DNA of 64,000 nucleotides, from positions 37,381 through 101,380 of the forward strand of contig NZ_CP095070.1 of the NCBI RefSeq assembly GCF_022921055.1, read 5' to 3'. Every line of letters starts with the position of its first letter. Position 1 is the first letter of the stretch. Below the pieces are notes generated by a model. The model saw nothing but the letters and a program-made list of their open reading frames with translations, did not search any database and was not told the origin of the DNA. Origin of the DNA: Hymenobacter volaticus. Its GTDB lineage: Bacteria; Bacteroidota; Bacteroidia; Cytophagales; Hymenobacteraceae. Position numbers and translations under genes: made by a program. Below are positions 21,581 to 31,220 of the stretch, piece by piece.

Positions 21581-23922
21581 GTGGTTTGAGCGCCATCCGG
21601 ACATCCTGTATGCAGAAGCCGACCAATTGGCCTCCACTAGTAACTACGAGCAGCTGCAGCACGAGCTGAGCAATCTCTTTCTCTCAGTTGGTAATATCCT
21701 CGTTCGAGCTAATGGCTGCCTCACGCGATTTCCCGTGGCTATTGTGTATGCTGAAGCTACTCCCTATGCTTTGCCCGCAGTATTTCTACTCGACAAGCCG
21801 TTGGTGGAAACGGAAGTAAAAACCTTGGCTACACTGACCTGTGATGCCGCCGCTCAAGTACTTCAACAGAGAGCCAAGTTTTATTTCAAGCGCCACCAGA
21901 ACCCAGACGGCAGTCTCTGCTTACTAGAGCAGGATAACCTTGATCGTCATGGGGCCGAGTTTTATGATGCCCGCAGCATTATTCGCCGGGTGCAACAGTG
22001 GCTGACGGCACACCTGCTAGGCCAGTCCATGCCGGAAAGCCAAGAGGTAGAACTGCATGCGCATTACCCTCACCGACTACCCGTGCACGTGTTGCTAACT
22101 GCGGCATTCTATGGAGTTGGGGTTGGTCGGGGCCGGTTTTACCTGCTACCGATAGACCTGTATGCTACGCAACAAGAACACCAACTATATATTGGTGCAG
22201 GCCTTATGTCCGACCCCGCACCGACTGATGGCACAATAATCTGGCCGCACATGCCGCAGGGCCTGCGTACTCCGCAACAGCTAGCTCGTCAGCCCGGCAA
22301 GCTCAAACAGGCAATCAAAGACAATAAGTTGCTAGAAGGCTACTGGTGGTCGCTGTCTAGCGAGCCACCCGTATTTGCCGATGGGTTGGTCCTGTTACAA
22401 TATCTAACTGACAATGCTTCTACCGAGGGGAGCAGTCCGCCGATTTGTTGTGGAAACCCCTCAAAGATCGGCGCGATTACATTTTCATTGGTTTGTGTTT
22501 TCCCAACCGACACGCACAGCCGGAATGGCTGCTGTTGACCTTAGAAAAAACGGGCAACTTGTTCAGAGCTGACTACGCACGGCGCAACGTGGCTGAGTTG
22601 CTTCAGAACTACCGAGTGGCTTCATGTCACAGCGAGGCATTTCGCGACAAAGATTATCATCTGCGTAACAGTGGCCGGGTATCTTATGAATTGGTGCGCG
22701 AGCAGGCTATGACCGTTATAGGTTGCGGGGCACTCGGCAGTGAGATTGCTGACTCACTAGGGAAGGCTGGGGTAGGACGCCTGAAGCTTCTCGATAATCA
22801 AACGCAGTATCCGCACAACAGCGTCAGGCACCTTGCAGGCCTGCACTTAGCTACCCTACCCAAAGCGGTGGCCGTAGCACAGGTAGTAGCCGATCATAAT
22901 CCCTTTGTCAAGCTCGAGATAGTAGTGGAAGATATACTTCGTGGGGAGTTTGCCCAATACATGTTACCAGTTGGCATCGGCATCTGCTCTATAGCTGATG
23001 ACAACACAGAAGCCTACCTAAACGAACAGGCAGTGTCGCACAAGCGAACAATTTTCTACGCCCGGGCACTTCGTGGTGGCAAAGCTGCCCGTATTTTCCG
23101 GGTTGTCCCAGGCATAGATGCGTGTTTCCACTGTCTGACGCTATATCGCCACGAACACCACCTGGACTTTATAGATGTACCCGAAGACACTGCTTTACCC
23201 ACCTTGCGTAATGAGTGCAACAACCCTATCCGACCGGCTAGCGCAGCCGACCTCAAGCTGATTGCAGCCATGACCAGCCGCTTACTCCTCGATCATTTGC
23301 AAAATCCTGCCCCCGCTGCTCCTAACCATTGGGTATGGACTACCGAGACTCTTCCTGACCTGCCAGAAAATATAGGTGTGCCATTCAGCCTGAATATGCG
23401 TAGCCTGCCACCACACCCAAATTGCCCTTATTGCCAAGCGTTACATAAGTTGGGAGTGCGCATAGAACATAGCGCATTGGACTTTATGCGGCAATTGACC
23501 TTGGCCACCCCGGGGATTGAAACCGGCGGGATCCTGATTGGAAAGGTTAGTGCCGGCCTCGTGCATATCCAGTACGCTTCGCCCCCGGACCTAAAGCCGT
23601 GCGAACAGCTACACGCTTCGAGCGTGATGTAGAGTTTTGTCAGCAGTTTCTTAATGTTTATGCGGCTCAAGGGCTGCTGTACCTAGGGGAATGGCATAGT
23701 CATCCGGATGAAAATAATATGCCCAGCACCACGGATTTGACTAGCTTAGCCCGAATTGCGAAACAGCCGCAGTACCTAACCACAATGCCTATTATGCTCA
23801 TTTTTGCCCGCTCTGGCGAAGTAGCCTGCACGGTGCATCCCGTTAGCGCAGCTTACTATCCATGTGTGTTAGACACGGTCGATCCCACTGTGGAAACTAT
23901 CGAGGAGTCGCCTGCGCATTAG
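21573..23922 (+). CDS. E2-E1-JAB ubiquitin-like conjugation/deconjugation protein (two frame breaks)
   Basis: About 783 aa when two single-base losses are repaired (G run 22427-22430; C run 23582-23586). In order: an E2-like domain with HQNPDGSLCLLE, catalytic Cys near 116, and a following WL helix; a middle domain of about 180 residues; an E1/ThiF domain with VIGCGALGSEIADSLG (near 380), zinc-type Cys in CFHCL and NCPYCQ, and a candidate catalytic Cys in NECNNPI (near 547); and a C-terminal JAB metalloprotease with IETGGILIG and EWHSHPDENNMPSTTDL (JAMM residues, near 706). Cap2 of CBASS is an E2-E1 fusion with a separate JAB (Cap3); here all three are one chain. Partner: the MBL gene it overlaps. 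Confidence 0.85.
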
Positions 23923-24277
23923 TTGTCAGCACACATGAATCGTGTGAATTAAGCTATCTGGTTCAAAGCTGAATTAGTGCAGAATGCATTAGTAGCTTCC
24001 ATCATGCATTTTTGGAGGCAGTGTCTTGCACGCAGGCGGTGCGGCTGCCAGTAATTTTTTTGATTGCTGTAGCAGAGATATACATTTTGCTTTCTTTACT
24101 GATCTTATGGCGCATCAGCTCCCTTAAGATGAGGTTACTATCTGAAAATCGGATAATAATCTGAACTTATGTATAACAAGTATTAAGTGAAGAGCTTATT
24201 TCATAAATATATGTACTTCACTGCCTTGACGATTCCATCTACCTTAATTATTCTCAGCATCCACATCCCTCTATTTC
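23923..24277. other. Intergenic region after the conjugation gene
   Basis: About 355 bp, A+T-rich towards its right end, presumably with the promoter of the small AT-hook protein at 24278. No gene or repeat seen. Confidence 0.5.
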
Positions 24278-24499
24278 ATGGCCAACCTCGACCTTTCCAA
24301 GCTGCAAGAATTACTTCAGAATGCGGAAGCTAACGAAACCCTGCTGCAGCGAGTGCGCAAAAACATGAATCAAGTGGAGGTGCTGTTAGGCGAGATCAGC
24401 CAGATGCTGGAGCCCGGCTACACGCCTGCAAAAAAGGAGCGCCAGCCCAAGAGCACGGGTACCGGCAAAGGCCCCGGACGACCCAAGAAGAACGCGTAA
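24278..24499 (+). CDS. Small basic AT-hook-like protein
   Basis: 73 aa. The first two thirds are helical and acidic to neutral (LSKLQELLQNAEANETLLQR), suitable for a coiled coil; the tail is basic with GKGPGRPKK, which has the GRPK core of an AT-hook. Suggests a small minor-groove DNA-binding, nucleoid-type protein that oligomerises through its N-terminus. Not assigned to a named family. Confidence 0.7.
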   Translation: MANLDLSKLQELLQNAEANETLLQRVRKNMNQVEVLLGEISQMLEPGYTPAKKERQPKSTGTGKGPGRPKKNA

Positions 24500-24549
24500 G
24501 GCCCCAGATAACTATGCCTCCCTTTCAAGCTTTCGGGTCGGGCTGCCGT

Positions 24550-24732
24550 ATGTTCTTGGTTAGCTTCGTCTTGGCAACCCTCTTGTTGGGCTGAAGCTAT
24601 GAATCGTGGCGCGGCAAGCATGGAAGCGGGTACAAAATGAGCATTGCTGCTGGGCCAGCTGTCTTGACTATGACAACCATCGGGGTGGGGCTACTGAGCT
24701 ATTGGCTGTGGCATGCCAAGAAGAAGCGATAA
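24550..24732 (+). pseudogene. Small lipoprotein frame with an in-frame TGA at the lipobox position
   Basis: From ATG 24550 the frame reads MFLVSFVLATLLLG, then TGA at 24592-24594, then SYESWRGKHGSGYKMSIAAG, a hydrophobic stretch and WHAKKKR before TAA at 24732. If the TGA were TGC or TGT the product would be a 60-aa lipoprotein with LLLGC as lipobox. So a nonsense change at the key Cys, a sequence error, or only the internal 31-aa membrane peptide from ATG 24637 is made. Selenocysteine is unlikely. Confidence 0.4.
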
Positions 24733-24838
24733 CCCCCTTCTCTAAATCCGGTCAACAGCTTATCTAATAGAGCGTGGCTCCTACCAACTAAGCCGATACC
24801 TCTGTATTAGGTTGGTTTTATTTCGTTTCTGTATAAAA

Positions 24839-24874
24839 GTTACATGCTAAGAACGGTGCTCCCTAGCATGTAAC
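24839..24874. repeat. 36-bp hairpin element, copy A
   Basis: Two 12-bp arms, 11 of 12 complementary (GTTACATGCTAA and CTAGCATGTAAC), around a 12-nt centre GAACGGTGCTCC. Shares the core CTAAnnACGnTGCTCC with the element at 40819 and the same 12-12-12 size as that and the one at 47091. No T run follows, so not an ordinary terminator. Confidence 0.55.
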
Positions 24875-24977
24875 CTCGTCTTTCTTGCCAAGAACCAGGT
24901 TTGTCTCTGGGCTTCGGAAAGCATTTTTCCGGCGCCTATCTTGTCGGAACGCTCTCGCTTCTTCGCTCCCCACCCCG

Positions 24978-25706
24978 ATGAAAGGCTTCCCTACAGCCCT
25001 CGTTCTCTTCCTGCTCTCTCTGCTTGGCTGTCGCTCGCACTCGGCCCAGCCCGCGCGGGTAGAACAACGCACTACTGCCACGGGTCAGCAGTATACTCTC
25101 TTTCATCCCGACCACCTGGCCCTGCAAGTGGTTACGCGCCTCCCCAGCCTAGACCAGCGCGAGTGCCAGCTCAGTGTCGCCGCGGCCTATACCGACTTGC
25201 AAACTAATCAGCCCCTGGATCTGCTCGTGGATCAGGGACAACTGCGGCAAGCACAAGCCACGGTGGGCTGGCTCGATGGCGTCTTAACGATTGTCGATAC
25301 CACGCTGACCCTCACGCGAATTGCGCCGGGTCAGACTCCACCCAGCGCAGAACTCGAGCAAGTCCGTCGCCAGAAAGGAACCGTACTGTTGCAAGAGTTG
25401 CTCGTTTACCAAGGGCAAAACCTAAAACCGGCGGGCGGCAGCTTGTTTCAGCGCCGAGCCCTGGTCGAGTTTAGGGATCATCGGTTTGCCGTGATCGAGA
25501 GTGTGTCGGATTCGCTCACCATGCATCAGTTTGGCGAGGATCTGCGGGCGTTAGGGGCCCGCAATGCGTTGTATCTGGACATGGGCGATTGGGATGAGGG
25601 CTGGTACCGTAAGGGCAAGAGCGTCGTCAAGCTCGGCTATCGCCGAACGCAAACGGCCCGTCAGTCCAATTGGCTGGTCTTTGTCGAGCCCGAGTCCGCG
25701 CGGTAG
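24978..25706 (+). CDS. Predicted lipoprotein of unknown function
   Basis: 242 aa. Signal sequence MKGFPTALVLFLLSLLGC with lipobox LLGC, then a beta-rich soluble domain with no motif I recognise. Start set at 24978 because the open frame upstream (to 24885) is arginine-rich and not signal-like. Followed at 57 bp by a small membrane protein gene in the same direction. Confidence 0.7.
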   Translation: MKGFPTALVLFLLSLLGCRSHSAQPARVEQRTTATGQQYTLFHPDHLALQVVTRLPSLDQRECQLSVAAAYTDLQTNQPLDLLVDQGQLRQAQATVGWLDGVLTIVDTTLTLTRIAPGQTPPSAELEQVRRQKGTVLLQELLVYQGQNLKPAGGSLFQRRALVEFRDHRFAVIESVSDSLTMHQFGEDLRALGARNALYLDMGDWDEGWYRKGKSVVKLGYRRTQTARQSNWLVFVEPESAR

Positions 25707-25762
25707 CCGCGATAGGCAGAACGAGGCCTGCTGCTAAACAGACCACTTAAGAAACAAGCCGA

Positions 25763-25948
25763 ATGGCACACCTCAAATATTACTGGATCGCCCTAACTGT
25801 TTTATCCTGTATCGTCTTGTACGCCCTTGATCGAAATGATCATAGCATTGTCTCGGCCATATTAGGCTTGCTGTTCTTGTCCTTCTTCCTGTATTATGTA
25901 GTCAAGCTGAGCGTATTTATATACCGTAAGCAGCGGCGACCCAAGTAA
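25763..25948 (+). CDS. Small two-helix membrane protein
   Basis: 61 aa with two hydrophobic stretches, YYWIALTVLSCIVLYAL and ILGLLFLSFFLYYVVKLSVF, and a basic tail YRKQRRPK, giving both ends in the cytoplasm by the positive-inside rule. Function unknown. Confidence 0.6.
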   Translation: MAHLKYYWIALTVLSCIVLYALDRNDHSIVSAILGLLFLSFFLYYVVKLSVFIYRKQRRPK

Positions 25949-26194
25949 AGAATTGGGTAGTTGTTAAGGAAGGATCTATTAGCTAGTTCAACTTAGGTTT
26001 CTAGAAATCGACGAGGACTTATACCGCTCACTCGAAAGTGGAAATAGCTTTTGACCACTTGGCTAGGGCGAGGTCTAAAAGCTTATCAAAGTAGGTATTT
26101 GACTTTATCCTAGTGCTGTTAAGACAAAACTTATACAGTTGTACATTATTATTTTTAATTGACCTTTTCCGTAATTAGGTCGGATAACCCTTAC

Positions 26195-26641
26195 TTAGCG
26201 TTTAGTTCGCACAAACACGCCCTTTAAGGCCAATACGCGCCCTTCCAAGGCCTGTGGCTCCATGTCCAACCGGTTGGGAGCCTTTTCCAGATTGCCTAAC
26301 TGCAACAAGCGCAAATAGTCCCCTACTTTTTGGTGCTGCGTGGTCAGGTAGACATGATACACTTGGCGGGATTGCTGACTATAGGTGACCACGAGTTGGA
26401 GGGTATCTTGACGGAACGAGCGTTCGCGCATGGTGTGGCCGTTGTTGAGGACCACGGTGGGCAGCAGGAGCTCTTCCTGGCGGGCCGTTGGTAAGAGAGC
26501 CGCCACTTGCTCGATGTTTTTGGTCAGCAGCAGCGGCACATTAAAGACGGGCTTTAAGGGCTGACCGGCCTGTTGGTTGAACGCGGGCATCCGCTGGCAA
26601 GAAATGAACGGAAGTAGTAGCAATAGCAAAGCGAGGCGCAT
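26195..26641 (-). CDS. Predicted lipoprotein of unknown function
   Basis: 148 aa. MRLALLLLLLPFISCQR has a lipobox (FISC). The rest is a compact domain with QQSRQVYHVYLTTQHQKVGD and no known motif. Start at 26641 because it opens the signal peptide; the longer frame upstream to 26686 lacks signal character. Confidence 0.65.
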   Translation of the reverse strand: MRLALLLLLLPFISCQRMPAFNQQAGQPLKPVFNVPLLLTKNIEQVAALLPTARQEELLLPTVVLNNGHTMRERSFRQDTLQLVVTYSQQSRQVYHVYLTTQHQKVGDYLRLLQLGNLEKAPNRLDMEPQALEGRVLALKGVFVRTKR

Positions 26642-26964
26642 GTGGTCAACTGAATAAGGGTAGAATAGCGAAATAGGTCGGAACAATATCCGTCGTCAGA
26701 GGCAAGCAAAGCGGTTGATCGAGTCGAAGATATCGTTTTATCAGGCCGGTTACCTAACCGTGCGGTAGACAGAGTACTAGGAAGTAGTACATGCACTTTT
26801 CTGCATTAAGTAAGTGATCTAACGGGCAAGAACCCGAAACAGGTGCTGGAATAATAGGTTATGGAGCAGCCGCTCTTAGCTAAAAGGGCGGTGTGGGTCA
26901 GCGCGAACCAACCGGCTGAATGAATTAGCTGCCAGTGTCAAAAGCGGCTTTCCAGTCTTTCTAG

Positions 26965-28682
26965 CTACTTGGTAGAAGTTATTATTTGGATGGCTTTATC
27001 GCGTAACTCATCCTGCCCGGCTCGCAGTCCTTCGGCCGTCGGATGGACTTCAACATCGGGCACGATGCCGACGCGTTGGGTTTCGCGCCCATCCGGGTAG
27101 TACACGCCCGTCCCCGAAATGCGGGTAACCAGGTTGCCCGGCAACACGATGCGGGAAATATCGCCATCCGCGCCCCCGGTCTGACTACCTACGATGGTAG
27201 CGCGGGGGCCAGCACGTAGGGCCATCGCGGTATACTCGCCTTGGCTGAGCGTGATCTCGTTCACCAACACAACCACTCGCCCCGCATACGGCGTGGAACC
27301 GGCCGGCTCAATGGGTTTGGGCTGGTATTCGACAAAGCGGCCGGGATACCGCGCATCAAAGGCGGCAAACTTGGCAAAGGCCGTGGGTTTGCTGATGAAG
27401 TACGACAGGAGCTGGTTGGTGACAAACTCGCCGGGATAGTTGCGCAGGTCGAATACGATACCATCCGTTTGCTGAAAGGCTTGCATGATCGTCGGTAGCT
27501 TGGCGCGAGTGATAGTGGCCAGGTTTACATACCCGATTTTCGGCGTTAAAAACCGGTAGGTGCTATCCCCCACGGCCGGCTTAACCGGCGGCACCGTCCC
27601 GAGCTTGAAGCGCGGGGCAGTAAGCGAGAGTGACTTGCCGGCGCGCAGCACTTTCACTTGCATTTCCGGGGTGTTGCCCCGTAGCAAGTTCACGGCCAGC
27701 GAACGCAGTTGCGCCGCTTTGTTGGAGCCCGGTGTTAGAGGCAACCGTTGCTTCACCCATTCGTCCACACTCACCCCATCGACCTCCGTTATCCTATCGC
27801 CGGGTTCCAAGGGTGGTTGTACCACCTGGCCATCGTGGCGCACGCGGATCACCATTGCTTGGTCATTGACGAACTGCACCGCGGCGGCCACGATATAGTC
27901 TCCTTCCAGCGGGCTCAGGACCGGGTCCTGCGTGACCGTGGCGTGGCTGTCGTGCAGGTCGGTGAACAACGCCAGTGCCGTTTGGCGGTATTCGAGCGCA
28001 TTTCCGGCCCCGAGGAAGCGTGGAATGTACGTCGACAGCATCTGTTGCCAGTCGGTGCCCACGGCGTACTTGTAGGGGAAGAAATAGGCCACGATGTTCC
28101 AGTACCGGTACAGGGCCAGCAGGCGCAGGCCGGTGTTGGGGTAGAGCTGCGCCGCATACGCTTCCTCATGAGGAAAGGCGGGAGAGGCGGCATTGCCCTG
28201 GCCTACGTAGTAGGGTTCCCCTGGTAGCGGTTGGCTGCTACGTGCGTCAGGAGCTGCGATAACGCCGGACTCAGGTTCTTTTTATCAGCGAGCCAGCGCA
28301 AGTCCGGGGCCACCCGAACCGGTTGACTTGGCTTGTCGGCACATTTCGCGCAGGTGGGCACCGGCCCAAGCGCGGTGATCCAGGTACTGAGCGCGGCGCT
28401 GCGTTCCGTGGCATTCTTGCTGGCTAGCACCGTGGGCAGGACCTTGAATAGCTCGGCATCCCAATCCCGCTGCCCAGCCGCTACGGCCGGATGATAATAT
28501 TTGAGAAAGCCCCAGACTTGCCCGAGCACAGTTAAGTTTTCTACTTGTTGCGCGGTTGGCTTGGTAAGATTTAATTCTGAGGCAGCAGGAGCGGCTGTAG
28601 CCGTTGCCGTCGCTATTTGCGCTTTAGAATGATAAACAGACCCACTCAGTAGCAGGAGTAGCAAGTAGAGACGGATTATCAT
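26965..28682 (-). CDS. Secreted S41-family peptidase (frame break near 28220)
   Basis: About 572 aa after adding one G to the run at 28218-28221. The N-terminal part has a signal peptide (MIIRLYLLLLLLSGSVYH) and the GQVWGFLKYYHPAVAAGQRDW segment typical of Bacteroidota S41 proteins. After the break: PYYVGQGNA, LYRYWNIVAYFFPYKY, a PDZ-like part around LEPGDRITEVDGVSVDEWV, FDLRNYPG, and the protease region LVNEITLSQGEYTAMAL (nucleophile Ser) and IVGSQTGGADGDIS. C-terminal-processing-type serine proteases act in the periplasm. Without the correction the gene reads as two pieces. Confidence 0.83.
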
Positions 28683-28856
28683 AGATAGTAATTAACTCGA
28701 GATACGACTTAGGGGAAGCCTCGTCTTTAAAGGCGGCATCGTACGTACGCCTTTTGTCTGGCGACGGCCCGTTCTTTTTTGCGGTCATGATACAAGATAA
28801 TTACGTCCTACTCCTGTCCTTCTCAATTTGATCATCTCCAGTCAACTGCTTGCTCT

Positions 28857-29093
28857 TTATAGCAAGTTATCTGGCTCAGGAAAGTCGAGTAAGTCCCGTA
28901 ATGGTATTTTCAATCCCCGCGCAATACTGGCCAGCACGTCCAAGGTAGCACATAGGTGTGCTGTCTCGACGCGCTGAATTGTAGGTCTGCTCAAATCGGC
29001 CTCATTGGCTAGCGCTTGTTGGCTCATACCACGCTCGATGCGCAGGTTCCGCAAATGCGTGCCAAAAGCCTGTATAGTTGCCGGATTTTTCAC
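28857..29093 (-). CDS. XRE-family helix-turn-helix regulator
   Basis: 78 aa, one Cro/C1-type HTH filling the protein: FGTHLRNLRIERGMSQQALA, NEADLSRPTIQRVETA, and DVLASIARGLKIPLRDLLDF. The size fits small stand-alone regulators of mobile or toxin-antitoxin loci. The frame upstream (29002-29262) overlaps it in another phase and reads like a shadow, so no partner gene is supported. Confidence 0.8.
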   Translation of the reverse strand: MKNPATIQAFGTHLRNLRIERGMSQQALANEADLSRPTIQRVETAHLCATLDVLASIARGLKIPLRDLLDFPEPDNLL

Positions 29094-29315
29094 TGCCCCG
29101 AAGGACAGTGGTCAATAAATCAGTATTCGTATCGTATACGATACATTTTACGGTCGAACTTTTTATGTTTGCTACATCATCAGGGTCTGGTAGACGCTGA
29201 TGGCATTCTTCCATCCTTTCTAAAACAGCTGACTTAATTACTTCCCCATTGCCATGTAACATCTGGGCTCCTCATCTTTTATTCCTTCATCTGCTCTTCT
29301 CTATTGACTTTCGCT

Positions 29316-29869
29316 ATGATTCGCTATTTACTGCCTTTTGTGCTACTAAGCGCGTGCGCTTCTCCCTCTGAGCCAGCTACGTCAACTACCCCCCGGCCGG
29401 TTCACCACCTGCAGCGCAGCAAACTGCTCCTATTGATGCGAAAAACGGCTTTCGCGACCACCACTTCGGCGATGACTTGCGCTCCTTCGCCGGGTTGGAG
29501 CTGAATCCGCACCAATCATCCCCAGTGAAAAAGGTTTACGAGAAGCGCGATGAGCAAAAAATGATTGGTACGACACCGGTCCTGATTCTGCGCTATAATT
29601 TCTACCAAGACAAGTTCTGTGGTGTTGATATTGAAACCACGCTGGACGTGCTACCGGCGCTGGTGAGCTTGTATGGTCCCGCCACCCAGGCTGATTCTGG
29701 GCGGCAGCAGTACTGGTGGATCGGACAAACTGCTACAGCCACCCTGCAAAAGACGCCAGGAGCGGCTCCGTGGCTAAGCATCTGGAACAATGAGTTGCGC
29801 GCCCAGCTGGAGGCAGCTGAAAAGGCGGCGACTCGGCAGCAAGGCAAAGCCGCGAGCGCCGATTTATAA
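29316..29869 (+). CDS. Predicted lipoprotein (frame break near 29391)
   Basis: About 184 aa if one C is added to the run at 29389-29394. Lipoprotein signal MIRYLLPFVLLSACAS, then a Pro-rich linker STTPPAGSPPAAQQTAP, then NGFRDHHFGDDLRSFAGLEL and a C-terminal domain with YNFYQDKFCGVDIETTLDVL. Family not recognised; the GFRDxxFG start and ATLQK pattern suggest a periplasmic domain found in other Hymenobacter-like lipoproteins. Confidence 0.65.
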
Positions 29870-30021
29870 GCTAAAGAAAGAATGCTGTGCACAGTGAATA
29901 AAGCTGGCGCACCGTTCTTGCTGAATCGGGGCTTGCTCTACATTCGGATTGCTGCGCACTTGCTGCTCATTTACTTGACTTTGGATTTTACTATTTGACT
30001 CTTCCCTTCTTCCCTACCCGT

Positions 30022-30446
30022 ATGAGTGACGTACAAACAATAAAAGTGGTCATTGAAGTGGAACTGCGTGAGCGTGCACCAAGCACCCTTTACTTCCCGA
30101 ATCGGATCCGGATGCGCAAGGGCAGGAATACGAGCAAGCTTTATTCGCCGCGCTCCGAGCGGATCCCGAGTGCTATGCCGAGTTTGTCAGAACACTCATT
30201 CTTATGAGTGTGGAAGCACATGGGATCCATAGGATGCTCCCGGGGCTAGCTCAGATTCACGATACCTATACGGCTAGTCTAGACGTATTAGTAAGCTTGC
30301 TGCCACGCTTTCCCGAGCCCGCTCAAGCGTATTTACAAGAAGGCATCATTAAAGGCTGGATTATGGATGGGGAGGATAGTCTCTTCAATACGATCGAAGC
30401 TACCCCGGTTCGGTTGACGGTGGAATATCCGCCCAAGCTGACGTGA
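30022..30446 (+). CDS. Small hypothetical protein (frame break near 30087)
   Basis: About 141 aa after adding one C at 30086-30088: MSDVQTIKVVIEVELRERAP continues as STPLLPESDPDAQGQEYEQA, then AALRADPECYAEFVRTLILM and AHGIHRMLPGLAQIHD. An alpha-helical acidic protein with no known motif. A strong terminator follows at 30501. Confidence 0.55.
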
Positions 30447-30500
30447 TTTTATAAAGAGCATTGCGCTCATGGTATTATGGTATTGTTAGTTTCATGTAAG

Positions 30501-30526
30501 GCCCAAGCGTAAGCTTGGGCTTTTTT
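30501..30526 (+). terminator. Rho-independent terminator
   Basis: Perfect 8-bp stem GCCCAAGC/GCTTGGGC with GTAA loop and six T, 55 bp after the stop of the gene ending at 30446. Confidence 0.85.
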
Positions 30527-31220
30527 GTGGGGTAGCTACGCAAGTATCGAGTTTCTCTAATAAAATGGCCTAGCTGAATTAAAGGAAATTATCTTCTCAG
30601 AGGGAGCACACGGTATATTACTATAAGTGAATAATGGTGGCTCTAATATAGCCTCTAACTAGACCCTACTTCAAACCAAGTTGCTCGATGGGCGCCATCC
30701 TATGCATCCTACTCGGGAGTTACATTGCTATTAGCCTGTATCACCCGGCTTCCGGCTCATCTGAGTTTAAGAGATTACCCTAAGATTGACCTAGGGATGC
30801 GTTGTGCCGTATTCAGCAGTTAATGCTTAATCTGACAAGTTTTCTTGTGTTATAATGAAATTTCAAAAGGGGAAAATTAGGGTCTTCAACATACGAGATA
30901 CTGTGTTAAAAATTTCATTTTTGTATTGATAATGAGAGCGTTACATAATCGCGTTGTTGCGATTATATAACGTATCCTCACGAAACTGTACTGCTTGAAA
31001 TGAAGAGCTTCTAGTTAAGGAATCGCTCATTAAGCTCTTTCGCAAATAGGCACACCTATCAATCCACTGGCAGGGGCAAGGTGACCTTACACCACAGTAG
31101 TAGGTTTCCGCGACTTAAAGGAGAATTAAATACCCGTAGGTAACAATCAGTGCAAAGAGTCTACCGAGCGTACTATTACTCAATTGGAGAAGTGTTAAAA
31201 ATACATGCAATGTATTCCTC
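30527..31220. other. A+T-rich stretch without a gene, left of the IS110 transposase
   Basis: About 690 bp with no coding-like frame. The left end of the IS110 element should lie here; the family has no reliable terminal inverted repeats, so I cannot fix it. Confidence 0.5.

Noticed and set aside
17823..23922. Classical type II CBASS
   Set aside because: Patatin, E2-E1 and JAB are present, but there is no CD-NTase, the patatin runs in the opposite direction, and each unit has an MBL gene instead.
23599..23922. Separate JAB gene starting with GTG
   Set aside because: Adding one C at 23582-23586 continues the E1 frame into the JAB domain, whose first strand (IETGGILIG) is already encoded upstream.
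29002..29262. 86-codon minus-strand frame overlapping the XRE gene
   Set aside because: Overlaps the HTH gene in another phase and reads like a shadow; no antitoxin or toxin motif.
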